DNA from: Geoglobus sp.
Lineage (GTDB): Archaea > Halobacteriota > Archaeoglobi > Archaeoglobales > Archaeoglobaceae
Length of the DNA: 8,520 nucleotides
Reading direction: 5' to 3'
Assembly (NCBI GenBank): GCA_015523645.1
Contig: WAJY01000201.1
Coordinates: forward strand, 1 to 8,520
This document shows positions 1-4,607 of this stretch, piece by piece (positions within the stretch are counted from its first letter, which is position 1; every line of letters begins with the position of its first letter). The notes under the pieces are model-generated. The model was given only the letters and a program-made list of their open reading frames with translations, had not been told where the DNA came from and did no database searches. The translations under genes and the position numbers were made by a program.

Positions 1-498
1 AGACTGAAGAATTTAGCCAGATACATAGCCGAAAGCAAAATAGATCTGCTTCTAGCCCCAGTATGGCTTCCAGGAATAAACGACAGGGACATAATAGACA
101 TCATAGAGTTCGCCATTGAAATAGGAGCCGGAAAGAGGTGGCCACCACTTGGAATTCAGAAGTACATAGCATACAGAGGGGGAAGAAAGCTGAAGAAAGT
201 TATGAGCTTCAAGAAATTTTATGATGAACTTAGGAAACTGGAAAGGGAGTATGGAATAAAGCTCGTGCTCAGTCCGAAGGACTTTGGCATTGAGAAGAGA
301 AAAAGAATACCCTTAGAGATAAGCAAGGGAGAGGTTTACAGAGCAAAGATTATTGCTGATGGCAGGGGATTTGGTGAGAAAATAGTTTCTGTAAAGAATA
401 AAGCTGTGACTGTTGTAACAAACAAGAGGGTAGGTGAATACGTAAAATTCAGGATAACAAGAGCAAGAGACGGGCTTTACATGGGAGAGGAGATATGA
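1..498 (+). CDS. Radical SAM protein with C-terminal TRAM domain (3' part, COG2100-like)
   Basis: This is the C-terminal 165 residues of a larger protein whose frame is open from the first base of the window, so the start lies upstream. The ATG at 202 is internal: the preceding 67 codons read as good protein, with an APVWLPGINDRDI segment and a WPPLGIQKYIAYRGGRK segment typical of the end of the SAM barrel in archaeal radical SAM proteins. The last 60 or so residues (about 105-165 of the visible part) look like a small beta-barrel TRAM domain, with EVYRAKIIADGRGFGEKI and a VGEYVKFRITRARDGLYMGE ending. TRAM domains bind RNA and occur in tRNA-modifying enzymes such as MiaB and TrmA. By analogy an RNA substrate is plausible, but that is inference. 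The CxxxCxxC cluster motif would lie outside the window. The stop overlaps the next gene's ATG by 4 bp, so the two are probably cotranscribed and translationally coupled. Confidence 0.8.
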   Translation, partial: RLKNLARYIAESKIDLLLAPVWLPGINDRDIIDIIEFAIEIGAGKRWPPLGIQKYIAYRGGRKLKKVMSFKKFYDELRKLEREYGIKLVLSPKDFGIEKRKRIPLEISKGEVYRAKIIADGRGFGEKIVSVKNKAVTVVTNKRVGEYVKFRITRARDGLYMGEEI

Positions 499-1031
499 AG
501 CACATAGAATTCAAGGGAAAGTATGCTGAAAAAATCCTTAAGGGGGAGAAAACCGCGACAATCAGGAAAAGGGTATATGTGAAGCCAAATGATGTTGTTT
601 TTGTGCACAGTGGCGGCAAGATAATAGGAAAGGCGAGAATAAAGGAAGTCAGACAGATAAACATTCAAGATCTGGATCATGAACTGGCAAAAAAGGAGGG
701 GTTTGACAACACAGAAGAATTGATTGATGAGCTAAGAGAATACTACGGGGAAGGAAAGGATCTCTATTTGATCGAGTTTGATTTTGAGCCATTCGATGAG
801 CCTTTAGATCCTGAAAAAATGTATTACGACGGAAGTTCTCTTTCAGAGATAGCAAGAAAGGCTTTAAAACTTGATAGCTTTTCAGAGGATGAGAAGAGAA
901 TTTTGGAGTTATTTTTAAAGACAGGAAGTATAAGGAAAACAGCTTTCAGGCTTGGAGGTTTATCTAAGAGGGGTATTGTCAGAAAAACAATAAGAAAGGC
1001 TTTTAAAGCAGTTAGGGAGAAAGAAAGCTAA
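495..1031 (+). CDS. ASCH-domain (PUA-like) predicted RNA-binding protein with C-terminal HTH-like tail
   Basis: A protein of 178 residues. Residues 1-100 form an ASCH domain: the signature GEKTATIRKR (17-26) has the Gly-x-Lys and Arg residues that line the ligand cleft of this PUA-like fold, followed by strands VVFVHSGGKIIGKARI and a final YLIEFDFEPF. ASCH proteins are thought to bind RNA or modified nucleotides, and some are N4-acetylcytidine amidohydrolases; no activity can be assigned here. Residues 113-175 are a separate helical region (FSEDEKRILELFLKTGSIRK, then TAFRLGGLSKRGIVRKTIRKAF) resembling a sigma-region-4-type helix-turn-helix, very rich in Lys and Arg, suggesting a second nucleic-acid-binding surface. 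The ATG overlaps the TGA of the upstream radical SAM gene (ATGA). A GGGAG at 483-487 gives a ribosome site with 7-base spacing. The pair looks like an operon acting on RNA, which is inference from domains. Confidence 0.8.
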   Translation: MKHIEFKGKYAEKILKGEKTATIRKRVYVKPNDVVFVHSGGKIIGKARIKEVRQINIQDLDHELAKKEGFDNTEELIDELREYYGEGKDLYLIEFDFEPFDEPLDPEKMYYDGSSLSEIARKALKLDSFSEDEKRILELFLKTGSIRKTAFRLGGLSKRGIVRKTIRKAFKAVREKES

Positions 1032-1048
1032 AAAACAAAAAGGAAAAA

Positions 1049-1063
1049 AGCTATTGCATAGCT
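1049..1063. repeat. Perfect small inverted repeat (6-bp stem, 3-base loop)
   Basis: AGCTAT-TGC-ATAGCT, 18 bases after the stop of the ASCH gene. It may form a weak hairpin at the 3' end of that transcript. No U-run follows, so it is not a standard archaeal terminator. It could equally be chance in AT-rich DNA. Confidence 0.3.
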
Positions 1064-1070
1064 GTAGGTT

Positions 1071-1127
1071 ATTTGCAAGCAATCTTTCGAGAAAAATCAA
1101 AAGCTTTAATAAATAAGATTTGCAAGC
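1071..1127. repeat. Direct repeat ATTTGCAAGC flanking the adk promoter
   Basis: The 10-mer ATTTGCAAGC occurs exactly at 1071-1080 and 1118-1127, one copy on either side of the putative BRE/TATA of adk. Each copy contains the palindrome TTGCAA. The downstream copy lies between the TATA box and the start codon, where a bound protein would block initiation, so the pair could be an operator. No cognate regulator is identified. Confidence 0.35.
1099..1114 (+). promoter_or_regulatory. adk promoter (BRE/TATA), leaderless
   Basis: An A-rich BRE-like AAAAGC at 1099-1104 leads into the TATA-like TTTAATAAAT at 1105-1114. Its centre is 26-27 bases before the ATG at 1135, the normal distance from an archaeal TATA box to the transcription start. 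That predicts a transcript beginning at or next to the ATG. No Shine-Dalgarno sequence precedes the ATG, which fits a leaderless message. Confidence 0.6.
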
Positions 1128-1134
1128 CAGCTTC

Positions 1135-1788
1135 ATGAACCTGATATTTCTCGGTCCTCCCGGAGCGGGCAAGGGAACACAGGCAAAGAGGATTGTTGAA
1201 AAATACAAGATACCCCAGATTTCAACAGGGGATATGTTCAGGGAGGCTGTGGCAAAGGGCACAGAGCTTGGAAAAAGGGCAAAGGAGTACATGGATAGGG
1301 GTGAGCTTGTTCCTGATGAGGTTGTGATAGGCATTGTGAAAGAGAGGATTTCTCAGAAGGACTGTGAGAGAGGTTTTATATTGGATGGATTTCCAAGAAC
1401 GATAAGACAGGCAGAAGCTCTGGATGACATGCTTGAAGAGATGGGAAGAAAAATTGATGCCGTGCTCAATCTTGTAGTTCCTGAGGAGGAGATTATAAAG
1501 AGAATAGTTTACAGAAGGGTTTGCAAAAGCTGTGGTGCAGTTTACAATCTGATTTACAGTCCACCAAAGGTTGATGGGACTTGTGACAAATGCGGTGGAG
1601 AGCTATATCAGAGGGATGACGACAAAGAGGAGACTGTAAGGGAGAGAATGAGGGTATATCGCGAGCAGACCGAGCCCCTGATAGAATACTACAGCAAAAA
1701 GGGCATTGTTTTCAACATAGACGGGAAAAAGGATATTGAGGAGGTTTGGAAGGAGATAGAGAAAGTCCTTGAGAGAATCAGATCCTGA
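1135..1788 (+). CDS. adk: Adenylate kinase, long form with zinc-binding LID
   Basis: Catalyses ATP + AMP = 2 ADP in the cytoplasm. At 217 residues it is a normal long-type adenylate kinase. The P-loop GPPGAGKGT is at 7-15 and the AMP-binding core includes STGDMFR (30-36). DGFPRT, which contacts nucleotide, is at 84-89, and the RMRVYREQT helix with catalytic arginines is at 171-179. The LID carries four cysteines, C130/C133 and C150/C153, in two CxxC pairs that should hold a structural zinc ion, a feature common in thermophiles and Gram-positive bacteria. It is of the bacterial-like family rather than the separate archaeal AdkA type. I chose ATG 1135 rather than an in-frame TTG at 1120, because the P-loop strand MNLIFLGPP starts exactly there and a TATA box sits 26 bases upstream. 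The gene appears monocistronic. Its last 11 bp overlap the convergent hydrolase gene. Confidence 0.95.
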   Translation: MNLIFLGPPGAGKGTQAKRIVEKYKIPQISTGDMFREAVAKGTELGKRAKEYMDRGELVPDEVVIGIVKERISQKDCERGFILDGFPRTIRQAEALDDMLEEMGRKIDAVLNLVVPEEEIIKRIVYRRVCKSCGAVYNLIYSPPKVDGTCDKCGGELYQRDDDKEETVRERMRVYREQTEPLIEYYSKKGIVFNIDGKKDIEEVWKEIEKVLERIRS

Positions 1789-2485
1789 TTGAAACTTGAG
1801 ACTCCCCCTCTCTTTTTCCACCAATCCATTGGTGAACGATCTCAATAACTTTGATGTTCTTTCTAAGAAAATGGTCTCCATTCTCAACCTTAACAAACTT
1901 CTTCGGTTTTCTTGAATGCCTAAATAGCCTTTCGCCATGAGAAAAAGGCACGATCTCATCCCTCACTCCATGAATTACAATTACATCTCTCTTCGGCTTT
2001 GCATTCAAAGGAGCGATGGTTTGAAACTCATCAACAAACGTCCTTTTGAACGTTTCATAATCTCTAATTCCTTTTAACGTGCCCTTTAAAATCGCATTTG
2101 AGTAGATAGCTTTCAGAGAGAATTCATCAAAGATCTCGAAGCTGAATGGGGAGGAGATTATGGAATAGCTTCCAGCATTCTCCAAATTGTAGGCTACAAC
2201 ACCTCCCATGCTGAAACCAACAACGTGAACCTCTTCAAAGTTCGATGCTATGTTTTCCAGATCTTCAAGCCATGATAGGAGGCTAAATTCCCCTTTGCTC
2301 TTTCCTGTTCCAGAAAAATCAAATGCAATAGCTGGTATGCCTCTTTTAGAGAAAAACTCGGCAATAGAATCGTAGCTTTTATCCAGGGCAGATCCTGCTT
2401 CATAAGGCAATCCATGGCAGATTACAACAACAGTATCAACATTCAGCCTTGAAAAATTTTTTCCAAAATTCAGATCAATCTTCAT
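1778..2485 (-). CDS. Alpha/beta hydrolase (serine hydrolase, substrate unknown)
   Basis: A protein of 235 residues with the complete alpha/beta-hydrolase layout. The oxyanion strand is VVVICHGLPYEAG (HG at 24-25) and the RGIPAIAFDFSGTGKS motif spans 48-63. The nucleophile elbow is GFSMGG (90-95, Ser92). Asp176 in HGVRDEIVP and His205 in NGDHFLRK complete the triad. The cap between strands 6 and 7 is short. There is no signal peptide, so it should act in the cytoplasm. The resemblance is to small esterase/acyl-hydrolase members, and the actual ester or amide substrate cannot be told from sequence. Its ATG overlaps the TGA of the upstream regulator gene (ATGA), so the two form an operon and the regulator probably controls the hydrolase. 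The tail, rich in Lys and Glu, is encoded across the convergent 3' end of adk with an 11-bp overlap. Confidence 0.85.
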   Translation of the reverse strand: MKIDLNFGKNFSRLNVDTVVVICHGLPYEAGSALDKSYDSIAEFFSKRGIPAIAFDFSGTGKSKGEFSLLSWLEDLENIASNFEEVHVVGFSMGGVVAYNLENAGSYSIISSPFSFEIFDEFSLKAIYSNAILKGTLKGIRDYETFKRTFVDEFQTIAPLNAKPKRDVIVIHGVRDEIVPFSHGERLFRHSRKPKKFVKVENGDHFLRKNIKVIEIVHQWIGGKREGESQVSIRI

Positions 2486-2844
2486 TTAAGTCCCACAAGC
2501 TTTTCAAGCTCTTCAAGATCTTTTTCAAGCTTCTTAATCTCCTCCTTCTTTCTCTCAACCAACTCCTTAACAATATCCTTTATATCAAGGCTTAGCTTGT
2601 AGCTTTTGAGAGGTCTGCCCTTACCCTTCTTCTTTATCTCCTTCTCCTTAATCCATCCAAGACTCTTGAGATCCTTCATTGCAAGACTAACTTCTGGCTG
2701 TCTGAGGTTTGCCTCTCTCTCTATATCCCTAGATATTGCCTCTCCTGCTTTTGAAAGGTGAACAATGACCCTAGCTATATTCCTGTTTAAACCAGCCTCA
2801 GCAAGAAGTTCGACGAGTCTGTCATCTTTGGAGCTTAATTCCAT
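2482..2844 (-). CDS. Winged-helix transcriptional regulator (ArsR/TrmB-like) with C-terminal coiled coil
   Basis: A protein of 120 residues. A winged helix-turn-helix spans about 18-86: helix GLNRNIARVIVHLSKAGEA, a partner helix ISRDIEREANL, recognition helix RQPEVSLAMKDLKSLGWI (48-65), and a basic wing KEIKKKGKGRPLKSYKL (68-84). Residues 88-117 are a charged heptad-like helix (IKDIVKELVERKKEEIKKLE and onward), probably a dimerising coiled coil. No effector domain and no metal-binding Cys/His cluster are visible, so ligand sensing, if any, is unknown. It is first in a two-gene operon with the alpha/beta hydrolase (4-bp overlap). Start: the ATG at 2844 is preceded by GGTGAT (2848-2853), a good match to the archaeal anti-Shine-Dalgarno. 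TTTACC-type motifs in the divergent upstream region are candidate sites for autoregulation. Confidence 0.8.
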   Translation of the reverse strand: MELSSKDDRLVELLAEAGLNRNIARVIVHLSKAGEAISRDIEREANLRQPEVSLAMKDLKSLGWIKEKEIKKKGKGRPLKSYKLSLDIKDIVKELVERKKEEIKKLEKDLEELEKLVGLK

Positions 2845-2847
2845 AAT

Positions 2848-2853
2848 ATCACC
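2848..2853 (-). promoter_or_regulatory. Ribosome binding site of the winged-helix regulator gene
   Basis: GGTGAT on the minus strand, with the GGTG core five bases before the ATG at 2844. It supports that start. It also marks this message as leadered, unlike the adk, pyrH and DUF362 messages proposed here. Confidence 0.55.
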
Positions 2854-2862
2854 ACATTATTA

Positions 2863-2919
2863 TTTACCTTGATGATATAAATATTTTACTATTTATTGAA
2901 TTATTCAAAAAAAGGTAAA
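2863..2919. repeat. Inverted repeat TTTACCTT / AAGGTAAA, candidate operator
   Basis: TTTACCTT at 2863-2870 is perfectly complementary to AAGGTAAA at 2912-2919. Partial copies are TTTTAC at 2884-2889 and TTTACC at 2942-2947. The left arm lies between the minus-strand TATA region and the regulator start, where a repressor would act. The region is AT-rich, so some TTTAC matches may be chance. Confidence 0.4.
2875..2888 (-). promoter_or_regulatory. Putative TATA region for the regulator/hydrolase operon
   Basis: On the minus strand this reads TAAAATATTTATAT, an archaeal-type BRE/TATA stretch 31-44 bases upstream of the ATG at 2844. That leaves room for a short leader containing the GGTGAT ribosome site. 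Several overlapping AT-rich registers are possible, so the exact box is uncertain. Confidence 0.45.
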
Positions 2920-2931
2920 ATAAAGCAAATG

Positions 2932-2947
2932 CGAAATGCTTTTTACC
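2932..2947 (+). promoter_or_regulatory. pyrH promoter (BRE/TATA), probably leaderless
   Basis: A BRE-like CGAAAT at 2932-2937 precedes TTTTTACC at 2940-2947. The box centre is about 26 bases before the ATG at 2969, predicting transcription from the start codon itself. No convincing Shine-Dalgarno lies in front of the ATG. The box overlaps a TTTACC motif shared with the candidate operator. Confidence 0.45.
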
Positions 2948-2968
2948 GATGGTTTCAATTGAGAAAAG

Positions 2969-3628
2969 ATGAAGGTTCTAGCACTTGGCGGCTCAATGAT
3001 TTTTGGAGATCTAAGCTATGAGAGGGTGAAGAGTTATGCAGATGTGATAAACAGTCACAGGGATAAGCTCGCAATTGTTGTTGGAGGAGGTAAAATCAGC
3101 AGGGAGTTCATAGAAATTGCAAGGAAATTCGGGGCGGATGAGGCGAGTTGTGACATGCTGGGGATAGAAATTACGAGGCTGAATGCAAGGCTCTTCAGCC
3201 TTGCCTTGAATAATTGCTCACCGGAAATCCCCCATGACTTCAGAGAGGCAAAGATTCTCCTTAACATCTACGAAAAAATTGTAATGGGCGGAACATTTCC
3301 CGGACATACAACAGATGCAACATCAGCCCTGCTTGCAGAGTATCTTTCGGCTGAACAGCTTTTGATTGCCACATCAGTTGATGGAGTTTACTCTGAAGAT
3401 CCTGTAAAAAATCCAGATGCAAGGAGGTATGCGGAGCTTACTGCAGACGAGCTTGTTGAAATCGTTTCTCGGAATGAGTTGAGGGCTGGAAGCTCAAGTG
3501 TTGTTGACCTTCTTGCAGGCAAGGTAATCCAGAGAAGCAGAATCCCAACAATGATATTCAAGGGCACCCCGGAGATCGTTAAAAAAGCTTTGAGAGGAGA
3601 GAGAGTCGGAACCATCATTCTTCCCTAA
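2969..3628 (+). CDS. pyrH: Uridylate (UMP) kinase, archaeal type
   Basis: Phosphorylates UMP to UDP with ATP in pyrimidine nucleotide synthesis. It belongs to the amino-acid-kinase fold, not the P-loop kinases. At 219 residues it matches the archaeal form. Visible motifs are LALGGS (4-9) in the first phosphate-binding loop, AIVVGGGKISREF (35-47), and a UMP-side region DMLGIEITRLNA (62-73). The highly conserved VMGGTFPGHTTDATSALLAE runs from 105 to 124. SVDGVYSEDP (136-145) and VEIVSRNELRAGSSSVVDLL (163-182) lie in the ATP-binding half, with a final VGTIILP. The N-terminal strand seems one residue shorter than the A. fulgidus enzyme as I remember it; the Gly-Gly-Ser loop is intact. The start is fixed by the first motif and by a TATA box 26 bases upstream. 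The gene appears monocistronic and overlaps the convergent membrane-protein gene by 14 bp. Confidence 0.93.
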   Translation: MKVLALGGSMIFGDLSYERVKSYADVINSHRDKLAIVVGGGKISREFIEIARKFGADEASCDMLGIEITRLNARLFSLALNNCSPEIPHDFREAKILLNIYEKIVMGGTFPGHTTDATSALLAEYLSAEQLLIATSVDGVYSEDPVKNPDARRYAELTADELVEIVSRNELRAGSSSVVDLLAGKVIQRSRIPTMIFKGTPEIVKKALRGERVGTIILP

Positions 3629-4556
3629 TCTCCCATTCCTCCTCTCCTCCACCTCTCCTTCCTGAGAGCAGAAAGAGAACTACACCTGCTATGACAAGAA
3701 CAAAACCAGCTATAACATAGGGATTCACCCTTGTTGTATCGCTCTTAAGCCTTGGCTCTTGGGTTTTTATCTCAGGTGGCTTGTATTCGGCACTGAACCT
3801 TATTACAGTGTCTTTCTTTATCTTTTCTGCCTTGTATACGTCAAAAACCTGTCCTCTATCGTTTCTTATCTGCGTTTCCTTAGAAAATTCAGAAGGAACG
3901 CTCACTGATATTTCAACTGGACTTATTATCCTCACCCTCTCTGCGGGATAGTCAATCACAATTTCAGGATTTGTGGAGAGGAAATAACGATAGGCTAGCC
4001 ATACAAAACCCTTTGGTGGAACGGTCAAATTTCTAATGATTATTTTCCCCTCACCCTCTTCAATACCCTCATAAAAAACCCCTGACTGTGCCAGAGTTGT
4101 CTCATTAACAACAACATGCCTGGCATTTTCCGGAATTTTTTTAACAAGATCAGAAGAAAAGTAGACTTCAGCAGTGTTTGCCAGATTTATGACCTCCATA
4201 ATAACAAAACTCCCGTTTTGATAGCCGAGAATGTAGTGCATGTCCTGTATCCTGAAAACCCCGGCATCATCTGTTGAGGTGAAATTCACAACAAGACTTT
4301 CATTTTCAGGTATGACAATGCTCCCGACAAACTGCATTCCCTTGTAAGTGACAATGATATGATAACTGCCATTTGGCATATCATCCAGTCTTATCACACC
4401 ACTCTCAACGCTTATGTTTTTTGCGTAAGAGGTGTTGTTTATTGGAATTATCCTGACAGAGACTTTTCCACCCTTATAACCATCTATTTTTATTTCAAAA
4501 GCCTGAACTGATGAAATTATGAGCATAATTGCAATTAATGCAAATATGACCCTCAT
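3615..4556 (-). CDS. Secreted, C-terminally membrane-anchored protein of unknown function
   Basis: A protein of 313 residues that I do not recognise as a named family. MRVIFALIAIMLIISSVQA (1-19) is a clear signal peptide ending in an A-x-A-like site, with mature protein from about F20. Residues 20-275 are strand-rich, consistent with beta-sandwich domains: an early carboxypeptidase-regulatory/PEGA-like stretch GVIRLDDMPNGSYHIIVTYKG (53-73), then a longer region around 100-260. There are eight N-x-S/T sequons (N41, 47, 62, 85, 91, 114, 151, 176), suggesting an N-glycosylated face outside the cell. One transmembrane helix (about 280-298) is followed by a short cytoplasmic tail, RRGGGEEEWEIREE. 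The topology is type I. I chose ATG 4556 over ATG 4565 and an upstream in-frame ATG at 4601, because the signal peptide starts there and the TATA element is centred 25 bases upstream. The 3' end overlaps pyrH by 14 bp. Confidence 0.8.
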   Translation of the reverse strand: MRVIFALIAIMLIISSVQAFEIKIDGYKGGKVSVRIIPINNTSYAKNISVESGVIRLDDMPNGSYHIIVTYKGMQFVGSIVIPENESLVVNFTSTDDAGVFRIQDMHYILGYQNGSFVIMEVINLANTAEVYFSSDLVKKIPENARHVVVNETTLAQSGVFYEGIEEGEGKIIIRNLTVPPKGFVWLAYRYFLSTNPEIVIDYPAERVRIISPVEISVSVPSEFSKETQIRNDRGQVFDVYKAEKIKKDTVIRFSAEYKPPEIKTQEPRLKSDTTRVNPYVIAGFVLVIAGVVLFLLSGRRGGGEEEWEIREE

Positions 4557-4572
4557 AACGCCCATTTTTTCG

Positions 4573-4589
4573 AAATGTATATAACATTT
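4573..4589. promoter_or_regulatory. Quasi-palindromic bidirectional TATA element for two divergent leaderless genes
   Basis: AAATGT-ATATA-ACATTT: six-base arms that are exact inverse complements around ATATA, centred at 4581. Read on the plus strand it offers TATATAAC with GAAAT upstream. Read on the minus strand it offers TTATATAC with GCAAAT upstream. The centre is 27 bases before the plus-strand ATG (4608) and 25 bases before the minus-strand ATG (4556), so both genes are at TATA-to-start distance from one element. No ribosome site precedes either ATG. One site may therefore drive both directions, with mutually exclusive preinitiation complexes. Confidence 0.6.
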
Positions 4590-4607
4590 GCTGAAAAGCA
4601 ATTATCC

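Noticed and set aside
202..204. ATG 202 as the start of a 98-residue TRAM-only protein
   Set aside because: The frame is open upstream to the window edge and encodes recognisable radical SAM C-terminal sequence, so this methionine is internal.
1049..1063. Small hairpin as a terminator of the radical SAM/ASCH operon
   Set aside because: The stem is only six weak pairs and no T-run follows on the plus strand. Archaeal termination depends mainly on U-tracts, so it is kept only as a repeat.
1120..1137. TTG at 1120 as the start of adenylate kinase
   Set aside because: It adds five residues before the strand that always opens the family, lies inside the direct repeat, and is too close to the TATA box. 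ATG 1135 fits both the family and the promoter distance.
960..1334. Minus-strand frame of 124 codons across the end of the ASCH gene and the start of adk
   Set aside because: It runs through two well-supported genes and the promoter between them. Its composition is that of an antisense shadow (Leu, Phe and Ser rich).
3629..3662. Pyrimidine-rich tract as a possible regulatory element
   Set aside because: It encodes the acidic GGEEEWEIREE tail of the minus-strand protein, where GAG/GAA codons explain the composition. It may help end the pyrH transcript but nothing shows this directly.
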